In this document: positions 18,884 to 27,902 of the stretch, in pieces
How the letters are laid out: every line of letters starts with the position of its first letter
Position numbering within the stretch: position 1 is the stretch's first letter
Assembly: GCF_041080675.1 (NCBI RefSeq)
Contig: NZ_CP163520.1
Coordinates: 2,666,001 to 2,730,000, forward strand
DNA: 64,000 bases
From: Streptomyces sp. cg36
GTDB taxonomy: Bacteria > Actinomycetota > Actinomycetes > Streptomycetales > Streptomycetaceae
Direction of reading: 5' to 3'
Notes under the pieces: generated by a model
What the model saw: only the letters and a program-made list of their open reading frames with translations
The model's database searches: none
What the model was told of the DNA's origin: nothing
Position numbers and translations under genes: made by a program

Positions 18884-20065
18884 TCAGGCCGTGGCCGCCG
18901 CCCGCGCCTTGCGCGACCTGGACCAGCGCCGGGTGATCGGCCGCTCCACGAGCGCGTAGAGGGCCCAGGAGGCGAGCACGCTGATCACGAGCATCGCCGC
19001 CACCAGCCCCACCGTCTCGGGCGTCGAGTACAGGTCGTGGCCCAGGACCTTGCGGCCATAGGCGAGAACGATGAAGTGCAGCAGGTAGAAGGCGAAGGAG
19101 ATCTCGCCCAGCCACACCATCGCCCGGTTGCGGAAGACCGTGAACCGGCCCTCGATGTCGGCGGTGGCCGCCGCGGCGATCAGCAGCACGATCGGGACGA
19201 TCGTGGTGGAGCGCTGCGAGTAGAGCAGGTCGACGTGGGAGGAGAGCCAGTAGCCGCCCGCCAGCAGCAGGCACGACCAGGCGATCCCGATGTTGCGCCA
19301 GCGCCCGCGCATCACCGCGTGGGCCACCAGCATGCCGAGCGCGAAGTCCAGCAGCCGCACCGGCGGCAGGAAGTAGGAGAACCAGTACTGCTTCACCGAG
19401 GCGTCGGCGGGCGCCCCGGTGAGCTGCACCGCGCCCGCGTCCGGCAGCACGTTGTAGGTGAACAGCGGGGTCAGGATGATCGCCGCGACCAGGCCGCCGA
19501 TCCAGTACTTCAGCCGCGCCGCGTCGATGCGCAGGAAGAGGCGGTGCAGCAGCGGGAACGAGGCGTAGAAGACGAACTCGCAGCCCAGCGACCAGCTCGG
19601 CGGGTTGACGCTGAACAGGTACTGGAAGTCGGGCACCCACACCTGGACCATGAACAGGTTGGCGAGCGCGACCCTGGTGGGGGTGAAGGAGGAGGCGAAC
19701 GCCAGCATCGCCAGGCCCCAGGTGATCGCGTAGTTGGGGTAGATCTTGGCGAAGCGCCGGCGCCAGAAGGCCGGGGCGGTGTCCTGCTCGCGGGCGGACC
19801 AGGTCAGCACGAAGCCGCTGAGGACGAAGAAGAAGGCGACGCCCAGCGAACCGGCGTTCTCGGTCGCCTTGGCGAGATCGTTGGCCGCCCCGTCGTCCTT
19901 GAGCAGGCGCAGCAGGGGGATCGGCAGGCCGACGTGACTGAAGAAGACCAGCAGTGCGGCGGGGAACCGCAGACCGGTGAGCGAGGGCAGCCGCGAGGCT
20001 CCGGGACTGAGCAGACCGTCCCGCGTCGGCACCTCGCGCAGCGTCCTGGTGGCGCCGTGCGTCAT
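18884..20065 (-). CDS. Acyltransferase 3 family membrane protein, paralogue 2
   Basis: 393 residues, about ten membrane helices. The catalytic-His motif is FFSHVGLPI; FFFVLSGFVLTWSARE, SWSLGCEFVFYASFPLLH and ERPITRRWSRSRK are shared with paralogues 1 and 3. Length and colinearity show gene duplication rather than convergence. The ATG has AGGAAGG upstream. It has a clear SARP-type promoter at 20155-20186 and is closed by the hairpin at 18734. Confidence 0.88.
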   Translation of the reverse strand: MTHGATRTLREVPTRDGLLSPGASRLPSLTGLRFPAALLVFFSHVGLPIPLLRLLKDDGAANDLAKATENAGSLGVAFFFVLSGFVLTWSAREQDTAPAFWRRRFAKIYPNYAITWGLAMLAFASSFTPTRVALANLFMVQVWVPDFQYLFSVNPPSWSLGCEFVFYASFPLLHRLFLRIDAARLKYWIGGLVAAIILTPLFTYNVLPDAGAVQLTGAPADASVKQYWFSYFLPPVRLLDFALGMLVAHAVMRGRWRNIGIAWSCLLLAGGYWLSSHVDLLYSQRSTTIVPIVLLIAAAATADIEGRFTVFRNRAMVWLGEISFAFYLLHFIVLAYGRKVLGHDLYSTPETVGLVAAMLVISVLASWALYALVERPITRRWSRSRKARAAATA

Positions 20066-20154
20066 CTCAAACCTTCCTGGGACATGGCGGGTTGTCCGCT
20101 GGGTGGGGGGCGTTCAGGGCTTGGACGGCTGGGGGGTGGTGACCGCCGGGGGCG

Positions 20155-20186
20155 ATTACACTGCCCGCTGCTTGAGCGCTGCTCGG
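20155..20186 (-). promoter_or_regulatory. SARP-type promoter of acyltransferase 2
   Basis: Minus strand: CCGAGCA (20186-20180), 4 bases, TCAAGCA (20175-20169), exactly 8 bases, TGTAAT (20160-20155), which matches TATAAT at 5 of 6. This is the best SARP-type promoter in the window. Predicted leader about 80 bases. Confidence 0.72.
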
Positions 20187-20203
20187 GCGGGCGTGCACAC
20201 GCG

Positions 20204-20249
20204 AACGGCCGGGCCCCGAACGCCAACGGCGCCCGGAGCCCGGCCGGTT
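20204..20249. terminator. Hairpin terminator after FAD monooxygenase 1
   Basis: Outer arms AACGGCCGGGC and GCCCGGCCGGTT pair with one bulged base; an inner GCC/GGC pair follows. It lies just upstream of the SARP-type promoter of acyltransferase 2. Confidence 0.65.
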
Positions 20250-20256
20250 GGGCGGC

Positions 20257-20303
20257 ACGGGAGAGGTGCGGTACGAAATCGCGGTACGGGAGAGGTGCGG
20301 TAC
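20257..20303. repeat. 18-bp direct repeat with GGTAC motifs
   Basis: ACGGGAGAGGTGCGGTAC occurs perfectly at 20257-20274 and 20286-20303; further GGTAC elements continue to 20338. It lies in the 3' flank of FAD monooxygenase 1. No function is evident. Confidence 0.75.
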
Positions 20304-20352
20304 CGGATCGGGCTCGGTACGGGAAGCAGCTCGGTACCGGCGGGTGTGCGGC

Positions 20353-21819
20353 TCAGTCGGCCTGGCCGAACCAGAGTTCGAGGGCGTCGCGGAGTTTGCC
20401 GCCGTCGGGGGCGGTCCAGGCGATGTGGCCGTCGGGGCGGACGAGCAGTGCCTCGGGGTCTTGGTGGGCGGCCTTCTCGTCGGGGACCCAGGTCCCGGTG
20501 ACCACGTCGACGCGGCCGGCCCAGCCCTCGGCGAGCTCGGCCGCCTCGGTGGAGTCGCCGGTGGTGATCAGCACCCCGCGCGCGGCGTGCAGCAGCTCGG
20601 CGACCCGGACCCGGCCGCCGCCGGCCAGCTCCAGCTCCCGGTCCGGCGAGAGCCGCAGACCCAGCAGCGGATGGCCACTGGCCCCGACGTCGTACCGCAC
20701 GTCCAGACCACTGACCTGACCCGCCAGATGACGGGCGACGTCCGGCGACTCCACCAGCTCACGCATCACCGCACGCAGCGGCTCCATCTCCTCACCCGTC
20801 AGATACAGCCGGGTCTGCGCCCGGGTGTTGCGCATCAGCTGCTCACCCACCGGGTGCCGCTCGGACTGGAAGGTGTCCAGCAGCCCCTCCGGCGCCGTAC
20901 CACGCAGGGCCGCCGCCAGCTTCCAGCCCAGGTTCACCGCGTCCTGCACCCCCACACTCATGCCCTGCGCACCGGTAAGCATATGGATGTGGGTCGCATC
21001 CCCGACCAGGAACACCCGGCCCCTGCGGTACTCCGACGCCTGACGGGTGGTGTCGGTGAACGCACTGATCCAGCGGACCTCCGCATGATGCAGCGACTCC
21101 CCCGTCATCCGCTCCCAGGCATCCGCCACCACCTCGAACGTCAGCTGGCTCTTGTCCTCGTGCGGACGCAGCTTCTCATCATGGATGACGATCCGGTCGA
21201 CACCGTTCTCCAGATTGAACGCCATCACCATCCCGCCCGGCACCTGCTCACCGATCGGCCGCTGACGCACCCCCGCACCCACCAGATCGGCCATGTACAT
21301 GCCCCGCGTCGCATCCCAGCCCGGGAAGTCGATCCCGGCCGTCCTGCGCACCACCGAACGGGCACCGTCACAGCCCACCAGATACCGGGCCTCCGCCTCC
21401 CCCGGCCCGTCGGGCCCCTCGAAGGAGACCACCACCGAGTCCTCCGTCTCCCGGAACCCGGTCACCTCATGGCTGCGGTGCACCCTCACACCCAGCTCCG
21501 CGAGCCACCCCTCCAGGATCTCCTCCGTACGGAACTGGGGCACACCCCGCACACTGAAGTGATTGTCATCCAGCTTGGAGAAGTCGATGCGGACCCCGCC
21601 GAAATGACCCTGCGCCCACTCGACGTCACCGAACCGGGCCAGCAGGCCCCGCTGGTCGAAGACCTCGGCGGCCCGGCGGGTGAAACCCACCCCGCGCGAC
21701 TCCCCGCTCGGCGCGGGCAGCCGGTCATAGACAGCCACCTCCGCACCACCCAGCTTCAGCTCACCCGCGAGCATCAGCCCGACCGGCCCGGCCCCGACGA
21801 TGATCGCACCGTTGGTCAT
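20353..21819 (-). CDS. FAD-dependent aromatic-type monooxygenase 1
   Basis: 488 residues, group A flavin monooxygenase (PHBH/RdmE-type). GAGPVG at 9-14 binds FAD, YLVGCDGARSVVRR is the DG motif, and GRVFLVGDATHIHMLTGAQG is the GD motif, where the usual AAH-xx-P is changed to ATH-IHMLT. A C-terminal thioredoxin-like domain (about 375-488) is typical for polyketide and rifampicin hydroxylases. NADPH-dependent ring hydroxylation is the likely reaction; substrate unknown. It is close to monooxygenase 2 at 23858. It starts 29 bases after the exported hydrolase gene and is probably its operon partner. Confidence 0.9.
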   Translation of the reverse strand: MTNGAIIVGAGPVGLMLAGELKLGGAEVAVYDRLPAPSGESRGVGFTRRAAEVFDQRGLLARFGDVEWAQGHFGGVRIDFSKLDDNHFSVRGVPQFRTEEILEGWLAELGVRVHRSHEVTGFRETEDSVVVSFEGPDGPGEAEARYLVGCDGARSVVRRTAGIDFPGWDATRGMYMADLVGAGVRQRPIGEQVPGGMVMAFNLENGVDRIVIHDEKLRPHEDKSQLTFEVVADAWERMTGESLHHAEVRWISAFTDTTRQASEYRRGRVFLVGDATHIHMLTGAQGMSVGVQDAVNLGWKLAAALRGTAPEGLLDTFQSERHPVGEQLMRNTRAQTRLYLTGEEMEPLRAVMRELVESPDVARHLAGQVSGLDVRYDVGASGHPLLGLRLSPDRELELAGGGRVRVAELLHAARGVLITTGDSTEAAELAEGWAGRVDVVTGTWVPDEKAAHQDPEALLVRPDGHIAWTAPDGGKLRDALELWFGQAD

Positions 21820-21848
21820 TGCGTACTCCTCGTGTCTTGGATCTCGGA

Positions 21849-22835
21849 TCAGGCGAAGAACTCCAAGAGGGCCCGGGAGACTCGGTCCGGGGCCTCCTCC
21901 TGGAGGTAGTGCACGGTGTTGTCGAGCTTCTCCACGCGGACGTCGGTTGCCTGCGTGGGCAGCGTCGAGAGGAACTGCGCATAGCTGATCTCGGAGGCCA
22001 GGCCGAGGAGCGGCGCGGTGATCTTCGGGTAGGTCTTCAGGTCCGCGATGTCCTGCCCGAAGTTCTGGTACCAGGCGTTGGAGGCCCGGATGCCGTCAGG
22101 CGTGTCGTAGACCTTCGCGTACACGTTGCGGTCGAAGTCGGACACCATCGACTGGTCGGCCAGGGAGTTGGCGAAGAACCAGTCGATCAGGTGCCGGGAG
22201 CGGCCCCGCACCAGCGCCTCGGGCAGCCCCTGGAGCTGGTTGAAGGCGTACCACCACATGTTGAAGCCGGCGCCCGGACGGCGCAGGACGGGGATCTCGT
22301 AGAAGCTCTCGTCCGGGTGGAGGGCGTCCAGCATCGCCAGCTTGCGGGTGGCGTCCGGGTGGTTGACGGCGAAGGCGAACGCCACCTTGGAGCCGATGTC
22401 GTGGCCCGCGATGTTGACCCGGCGGTAGCCGAGGGCGCGCACCAGTTCGCGGACGTCCTCGGCCATCGTCTTCTTGTCGTAGCCGCCCTGCGGCTTCTCC
22501 GAGGAGCCCTGGCCGCGCACGTCGACGGCGATGACCCGGAAGCGCCGGGCCAGCGCGGGCATGACCTTGCGGTAGGACCACCAGGTCTGCGGCCATCCGG
22601 CCAGCAGCACCAGCGGCTCGCCCGAGCCGCCGGCCACGTAGTGCAGACGGACGCCGTTGACGCGGACGTGATGGCTGCGGAAGCCGCCGGCGAGCGACCG
22701 GGCCAGCGCCTCGTCGCCGGGGACGTCCCGGTGCGCGCTCGCCTCGGCGGTCCCGGTGGCGGCGACCCCGCCGGCCATCGCGAGGGCGGCCGAACCGGCC
22801 CCCAGCGTCATGATCTTCCTGCGGTCCAACGACAT
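21849..22835 (-). CDS. Exported alpha/beta hydrolase, epoxide-hydrolase type
   Basis: 328 residues. A Tat-type signal (DRRKIM followed by a hydrophobic segment and Ala-rich cleavage site, about 1-34) predicts folded export. The core has GHDIGS with an Asp nucleophile, GWPQTWWSYRKVMPAL as oxyanion/lid start, and the catalytic His in DNTVHYLQEE. An Asp rather than Ser nucleophile points to epoxide hydrolase or dehalogenase chemistry. ATG at 22835 is preferred for its upstream GGACGGAAG; an ATG 27 bases earlier is in frame. An export signal is odd for an enzyme embedded among cytoplasmic tailoring genes. Confidence 0.85.
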   Translation of the reverse strand: MSLDRRKIMTLGAGSAALAMAGGVAATGTAEASAHRDVPGDEALARSLAGGFRSHHVRVNGVRLHYVAGGSGEPLVLLAGWPQTWWSYRKVMPALARRFRVIAVDVRGQGSSEKPQGGYDKKTMAEDVRELVRALGYRRVNIAGHDIGSKVAFAFAVNHPDATRKLAMLDALHPDESFYEIPVLRRPGAGFNMWWYAFNQLQGLPEALVRGRSRHLIDWFFANSLADQSMVSDFDRNVYAKVYDTPDGIRASNAWYQNFGQDIADLKTYPKITAPLLGLASEISYAQFLSTLPTQATDVRVEKLDNTVHYLQEEAPDRVSRALLEFFA

Positions 22836-22912
22836 CTTCCGTCCTGCCTCGTTTCGTTGCATGGGGGGACTCGCTCGCGGTGCCCGTGGGGGTGGGTGGT
22901 CGGGGTGGGGCG

Positions 22913-23749
22913 TCAGCCGCGGAACGGCCCCGCGTACTCCTGGGCCCACTCGGTGAAGGGGCGGGCCGGGTGGCCGGTGAGCCGCTCGACGTCGTCGGTG
23001 AGCGGGACCGGGGCGGCGCTGGCGGCCCAGAGGTCGAGCAGCGCGTCCGCGATGTCGCCGGGCATGAAGTCGGGCTTGTTGGCGCGCCAGACGGCCGGGG
23101 GGACCTCGGTGACCGGGATGGCGCGGCCCGCCGCCGCCTCGATGGCCGCGATGTGCTGGGCGAAGGTGAGCGCCTCGGGACCGGTGAGGTGGTACGAACG
23201 GCCGCCCAGGGACGGGTCGGTGAGCACCGCGAGGGCGGCCTCGGCGACGTCCTTCTCGTTGACCGGGTCGGCGTAGCTGTTCGGGTACGGCAGGCCGACC
23301 GTGCCCCGCGCCTTGAGCTGCCACGCCCACGGCAGGGCGTTGCTGGCGAGCGCGCCGCAGTTCAGCGGGGTCGAGGTGATCGAGGAGGCGGCGAGCGCCC
23401 GCTCCACCACGAGGTGGCCCGTGGCGATCGGGTTGGTCTCGGCGTCCGGACGCAGCACCGCGTCGGCGGACATGATCACGACGTGCCGGACACCGGCGGC
23501 CTCGGCCTGCGCGACGAACTCGCCGACCGCGGCGGGCTCGCAGTACAGGAACACCGAGTCGGCCCCGGCGAGCGCGGCCGGGAAGTCGGCCGGCTCGTCG
23601 AGGGCCAGCTTCACGGACTCGACGCCGTGGGGCAGGGTCAGCTTCTCGGGGCTGCGGGACCCGGCCCGCACCGCGATGCCCTTGGCATGCAGGAGCTGGA
23701 CCAGGTGGGAGCCGACTTTGCCACTGCTGCCGGTGACGAGGACGGTCAT
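22913..23749 (-). CDS. NmrA-like NAD(P)-binding oxidoreductase
   Basis: 278 residues, atypical SDR. The dinucleotide motif is TGSSGKVGSHLV (6-17). RSPEKL at the end of the second strand suggests NADP(H). It lacks a clear YxxxK catalytic pair, as in NmrA/azoreductase-like proteins. It heads the probable operon hydrolase-monooxygenase 1 (gaps 77 and 29 bases). Only 41 bases separate it from the terminator of the gene upstream. Confidence 0.85.
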   Translation of the reverse strand: MTVLVTGSSGKVGSHLVQLLHAKGIAVRAGSRSPEKLTLPHGVESVKLALDEPADFPAALAGADSVFLYCEPAAVGEFVAQAEAAGVRHVVIMSADAVLRPDAETNPIATGHLVVERALAASSITSTPLNCGALASNALPWAWQLKARGTVGLPYPNSYADPVNEKDVAEAALAVLTDPSLGGRSYHLTGPEALTFAQHIAAIEAAAGRAIPVTEVPPAVWRANKPDFMPGDIADALLDLWAASAAPVPLTDDVERLTGHPARPFTEWAQEYAGPFRG

Positions 23750-23790
23750 GGTGGTTTTCCCTTTCGGACGGGGCGGGGCAGGGGTGGGCC

Positions 23791-23826
23791 AGGGCCTGTC
23801 CGGCGGGTAGGCGCCGGACAGGCCCT
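23791..23826. terminator. Hairpin terminator after FAD monooxygenase 2
   Basis: Perfect 15-bp stem AGGGCCTGTCCGGCG with loop GGTAGG, 31 bases past the stop codon. Confidence 0.85.
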
Positions 23827-23857
23827 CGGCACGGTGGCGGCCGGTGTTCGGAAGCTT

Positions 23858-25339
23858 CTAGCCGGCCGCTAGAGCGGTGCCGAACCAGCGCTCAAGCGCG
23901 TCCCGCAGCTTGCCGCCGTCGGCCGCGACCCAGATGACGTGGCCGTCGGGGCGCACCAGCACGGCCTCCGGGTCCTCGCCGGAGGCGGTGTCGGAGGGGA
24001 CCCAGCTGCCGTTGACGACATCGACCCGGTCCGCCCAGCCCGCGGCGAGCTCGGCCGCCTCGGCCGAGTCGCCGGTGGTGATCAGCACGCCGTGCCCGGC
24101 GTGCAGCAGCTCGGCGACCCGGACCTGGCCGCCGTCGGCCAGCTTGAGCTCGCGGCCCGGGGCGAGGCGCAGACCGAGCAGCGGGTGGCCGCCCTCCGCC
24201 ACGTCGTAGCGCACGTCCAGGCCGGAGACCAGACCGGCGAGGTGGCGGGCGGCGTCCGGGATCTGCACCAGCTCGCGCAGTACGGCGCGCAGCGGCTCCA
24301 TCTCCTCGCCGCTGAGGTAGATCAGCGACTGGGCGAGCGTGTTGCGCAGCAGCTGCTGCCCGATCGGGTGGCGCTCGGAGTGGTAGGTGTCGAGCAGGCC
24401 CTCGGGGGCGTACCCCTTGATGGCGGCGGCGAGCTTCCAGCCGAGGTTGACGGCGTCCTGGAGGCCGACGCTGACGCCCTGGGCACCGAGCGGGGCGTGG
24501 TCGTGGGCGGCGTCGCCCGCCAGGAAGACCCGGCCCTTGCGGTAGTCGGTGGCCTGGCCGGTGTAGTTGGTGAGGGCGCACATCCAGCGGGCGCTGGCGC
24601 CGTGGATGTCCTCGCCGGTCATCCGCTCCCAGGCGTCCGCGAGCTCGGAGAACTGCAGCTCGCCCTCGCCGTGGTGCGGGCGCACGCCCGGCTCGTGGAT
24701 GACGATCCGGTCGATGCCGGGCTCCAGCGTGACGGAGAGGACCATGCCGCCGCCCTCGATGCGCTCGCCGATGGGGCGCATCCGCAGCCCGGCGCCGACC
24801 ACGTCGGCCAGGTACATGCCGCGGGTGGCGGGCTCGCCCGGGAACTCGATGCCGGCCAGGCGCCGGATGGTGGACCGGCCGCCGTCGGTGCCGACGAGGT
24901 ACTGGGCCTCCTCCTCGCCGCGGCCGTCGGGGCCCTCGTACTCGACGACGACACCGGTCTCGGTCTCGCGGTAGCCGGTGACCTCGTAGCCCCGGCGCAC
25001 CGTGACGCCGAGCTCCTCCACCCAGGCGCCGAGGGTCTCCTCGGTGCGGGACTGGGCCAGACCCATGATGCCGTAGTGGCTCTCGTCCAGCTCGTCGAAG
25101 TTGATGCGGACCCCGCCGAAGTGGCCCTGCTTGCCCCAGCGGATGTCGCCGAGCTTCGCCAGCAGGCCGCGCTGGTCGAGGACTTCGGCGGTGCGGCCGG
25201 TGAAACCGAGGCCGCGCGACTCGCCGCTGGGGGCCGGGAGCTTGTCGTAGAGGGCGACCTCCACACCGGCCAGGCGGAGTTCGCCGGCCAGCATCAGCCC
25301 GACCGGACCGGCACCGACAACAATTGCGCCCTGGGTCAT
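23858..25339 (-). CDS. FAD-dependent aromatic-type monooxygenase 2
   Basis: 493 residues, paralogue of monooxygenase 1 over its whole length. GAGPVG (FAD), YLVGTDGGRSTIRR (DG motif), and GRVFLAGDAAHDHAPLGAQG, closer to canonical than in paralogue 1. The C-terminal thioredoxin-like domain is present. The ATG follows GAGGAG. It is transcribed alone, between its own terminator and the 25472 terminator; an imperfect inverted repeat TGAGT-ACG-ACTCA lies at 25409-25421 in its upstream region. Confidence 0.9.
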   Translation of the reverse strand: MTQGAIVVGAGPVGLMLAGELRLAGVEVALYDKLPAPSGESRGLGFTGRTAEVLDQRGLLAKLGDIRWGKQGHFGGVRINFDELDESHYGIMGLAQSRTEETLGAWVEELGVTVRRGYEVTGYRETETGVVVEYEGPDGRGEEEAQYLVGTDGGRSTIRRLAGIEFPGEPATRGMYLADVVGAGLRMRPIGERIEGGGMVLSVTLEPGIDRIVIHEPGVRPHHGEGELQFSELADAWERMTGEDIHGASARWMCALTNYTGQATDYRKGRVFLAGDAAHDHAPLGAQGVSVGLQDAVNLGWKLAAAIKGYAPEGLLDTYHSERHPIGQQLLRNTLAQSLIYLSGEEMEPLRAVLRELVQIPDAARHLAGLVSGLDVRYDVAEGGHPLLGLRLAPGRELKLADGGQVRVAELLHAGHGVLITTGDSAEAAELAAGWADRVDVVNGSWVPSDTASGEDPEAVLVRPDGHVIWVAADGGKLRDALERWFGTALAAG

Positions 25340-25471
25340 GTTTAGCACTCCTCGTGCACGTGGATGACATTGGATCAGCCGATATGCCCGAGCGTCGCAG
25401 CGCCAACCTGAGTACGACTCAAGTGGCCGTTGTGCGGAAGGAGTTATCGCAATTCCGGAAGCGGACGCAAA

Positions 25472-25516
25472 AGGGCGCGGCGCCGCGGAACCGGAGTTCC
25501 CGCGGTGCCACGCCCT
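25472..25516 (-). terminator. Intrinsic terminator after the split-barrel flavoprotein gene
   Basis: Arms AGGGCGCGGCGCCGCGGAA and TTCCCGCGGTGCCACGCCCT pair with few mismatches; on the minus strand the stem runs into TTTTGCG, giving a short T-tract. Confidence 0.72.
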
Positions 25517-25562
25517 GATGGGGTGCGCCATCTGCCGCGCATTGCGCGCGGCGCGTTTCTTT

Positions 25563-25979
25563 TTACGTGTTCAGATTCATCACCCGGTCGACGGCGATCT
25601 CCAGCACCACCCGGCCGGGCGGATTGGGCGGCGCCGACCAATAGCGCTTGGCATAGCGCCGCACGCCCTCGGCCACCCGTTCCGGGTCGTCCGAGACCGT
25701 GGCGGTGCCCTCCAGGCTGACCCAGCTGAACCCGTCCACCTGGCACAGCACGGCCCGCCCGCCCGGGTTCGCCAGCGCGTTGCGGGCCTTGCGCGAGGTG
25801 ACGACGGTCATCACCCGGGCCAGCCCCGACGCCGCGTCCCAGGTGAACCGCACCGGCGCCACGTGCGGCGAGCCGTCGGGCCGCAGGGTGGTGAGCGTGG
25901 CGACGAGCGGCTCGGTGAGGAACGCCCCCACCGAGGCGGAGACCGGCGGAGCGCTGGTACGCCCCCGGGGCTGCGGCAT
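25563..25979 (-). CDS. Split-barrel flavin/F420-binding (PPOX class) protein
   Basis: 138 residues. TLTTLRPDGSPHVAPVRFTWD followed by TSRKARNALANPG is the split-barrel signature of pyridoxamine-5'-phosphate-oxidase-like and F420-dependent reductases. An oxidoreductase working on a flavin or F420 cofactor is likely; substrate unknown. ATG chosen for the upstream GGAAGGAC. It lies 148 bases downstream of the exporter gene, past a hairpin, so it is only partly co-transcribed with it. Confidence 0.83.
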   Translation of the reverse strand: MPQPRGRTSAPPVSASVGAFLTEPLVATLTTLRPDGSPHVAPVRFTWDAASGLARVMTVVTSRKARNALANPGGRAVLCQVDGFSWVSLEGTATVSDDPERVAEGVRRYAKRYWSAPPNPPGRVVLEIAVDRVMNLNT

Positions 25980-26041
25980 CGCGGTTGTCCTTCCAGGCGT
26001 ACGGGGCCGGGAGCGGCCCCGGGCAGGCTCCCGTAGTGGCA

Positions 26042-26079
26042 CGTGGCGCCCCTCCGGCTCGTACCGGAGGAGCGCCACG
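26042..26079. terminator. Hairpin terminator after the exporter gene
   Basis: 16-bp arms CGTGGCGCCCCTCCGG and CCGGAGGAGCGCCACG pair with one mismatch around CTCGTA. Confidence 0.75.
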
Positions 26080-26127
26080 GGGGTGCCCTGCCCTATGCGG
26101 CGGGCGGGCGGGTCGGGAAGAGCTCTC

Positions 26128-27648
26128 TTACTTCTCGACGGTGGCGGCCTCGGGGGTGCCCGCGGCCTCCGGGTCGGCGAGTCCGTGCGCGTGCGACGAG
26201 CTCATCGACTGCTGGCCCTTCGGCATGAAGAACAGGGCGACCAGGAGGGCGCCGAAGCAGAGGATGGCGGCGGAGAGGAACGCGTGGTGGTTGGCGGTCG
26301 CCTGGACGTCGTGGATCTTGGCGGGGTTGCCGCCCGTCTTGGCGAGCTTGTCCTCCAGGCCGTTGTACGCGATGGTCGCGATCACGGCGAGACCCAGGGC
26401 GCCACCGGCCTCCTGGCTGGTGTTGATGAGACCGGCGCCGACGCCCGCCTCCTCGTCCGGGATGCCGACGAAGGCGGCGATCTGCAGGGTCACGAAGACC
26501 ATGCCGCAGCCGAGGCCGAGCAGGATGAACGCGGGGAGCAGGTCGATGGCGTAGCTGCCGTCGGCCGGGGCGCGCCACAGCAGGAGCAGACCGGTGGTGG
26601 TCAGGGTCAGACCGACCGCGAGCACCGGACGGGCCGCGACCTTGGCGATGATGCCGGAGGCGGCACCGGCGCCGATGGCCACCGAGAGGGCGAGCGGCAC
26701 GTAGGCGAAGCCGGCCTTCATCGGGGAGTAGCCGAACGCCTGCTGCATGAAGAGGCTGGCGAAGAAGAACAGGGCGCCGAAGGTGCCGAAGACGAGGATC
26801 GCGGAGATGTTGGCGACGCGCATCGTCTTGAGGCGGAAGATGCGCAGCGGCATCATCGGGGCCTCGACCTTGGTCTCGATGACCAGGAACGCGGTGAGCA
26901 GGACGGCGACGCCGATCAGGCTGCCGATGGTGCGCGTGGTGCCCCAGCCGACGTTGATGGCCTCACCGAGGGTGAAGATGAGCAGGAGCAGACCGGCGGT
27001 CAGGGTCGCGGCGCCCGCGAAGTCGAAGCGCTGGCGCGGGGCGTCGGACTTGGACTCGGGAACGATCCGCGGGGCGAGCAGCGCCAGGCCGATGCCGATC
27101 GGCACGTTGATCCAGAAGATCCACTCCCAGCCGGGACCGTCGGCCAGGACACCGCCGAGGATCACGCCGAGGATGGAGGCGATACCGGCGAGCGAACCCC
27201 ACACGCCCAGCGCCTTGTTGCGCTCCGGGCCCTCGGGGAAGGTGTTCGTCAGGATCGAGAGCGCCGCGGGGGCGATCATCGAGGCGCCGAGGCCCTGGAA
27301 GCCGCGGGAGGTGATGAGCATGGCGGCGTTCTGCGCCAGACCCGAGGTGAGGGAGGCGAGGGCGAAGATGAGGAAGCCGCCCATGAGGAACTTGCGTCGG
27401 CCGAAGGTGTCGGCGAGCCGTCCGCCGAGCAGCAGGAAGCCGCCGAGCACGGTCGAATACGCGGTGACGATGTAGTTGAGACTGACATCGGACATGTCGA
27501 GGCCGTCCTGGATGGACGGCAGGGCGAGGTTCACGATCGACACGTCGATGAAGACCATGAACTGGCCCAGGCACACAAACGCCAGGATCGCACCGGGCTT
27601 GAAACCAGCCCCGGGTCCCGACCGCGCGAGTGAGTCGGCGGCAGCCAT
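26128..27648 (-). CDS. MFS exporter, DHA2 (EmrB/QacA-type, 14 TM)
   Basis: 506 residues. The first helices contain FMVFIDVSIVNLALP and GGRLADTFGRRKFL, the DHA2 family motifs; membrane helices extend to about residue 480. It uses the proton gradient to expel drugs and is the obvious efflux step for the cluster product. ATG at 27648 follows TTTAGGAGTTTCGTA. An ECF41-type promoter lies at 27903-27931, leaving a leader of about 250 bases. Confidence 0.93.
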   Translation of the reverse strand: MAAADSLARSGPGAGFKPGAILAFVCLGQFMVFIDVSIVNLALPSIQDGLDMSDVSLNYIVTAYSTVLGGFLLLGGRLADTFGRRKFLMGGFLIFALASLTSGLAQNAAMLITSRGFQGLGASMIAPAALSILTNTFPEGPERNKALGVWGSLAGIASILGVILGGVLADGPGWEWIFWINVPIGIGLALLAPRIVPESKSDAPRQRFDFAGAATLTAGLLLLIFTLGEAINVGWGTTRTIGSLIGVAVLLTAFLVIETKVEAPMMPLRIFRLKTMRVANISAILVFGTFGALFFFASLFMQQAFGYSPMKAGFAYVPLALSVAIGAGAASGIIAKVAARPVLAVGLTLTTTGLLLLWRAPADGSYAIDLLPAFILLGLGCGMVFVTLQIAAFVGIPDEEAGVGAGLINTSQEAGGALGLAVIATIAYNGLEDKLAKTGGNPAKIHDVQATANHHAFLSAAILCFGALLVALFFMPKGQQSMSSSHAHGLADPEAAGTPEAATVEK

Positions 27649-27902
27649 TACGAAACTCCTAAACTTTGCAGAATCGAGTAGGTGAGAGCGCCCCCGGCGA
27701 GGCCGGGTGGCTGCCGGACACAACCGCGTCCGAGCACGGAACGCCGCCCGAGAGTTCGGTTCCGGACGCGGGACGAACGTGTCAAAGGCTTGCTCTCCAT
27801 CGGGGGCTTTTGGGCGATACGGGCGCCCCCGAACGAGGGCGACGGACGCCCCACCGGCGCTGCCCCCCTCGGCTCGCCGGCCCGGACTCGTCCGTCACTG
27901 AT

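Noticed and set aside
25406..25423. SARP or HAIR site upstream of FAD monooxygenase 2
   Set aside because: ACCTGAG and ACTCAAG are 11 bp apart but only one matches the heptamer well and there is no -10 at 8 bases; as a HAIR the spacer is 3, not 7. Left as a minor inverted repeat.
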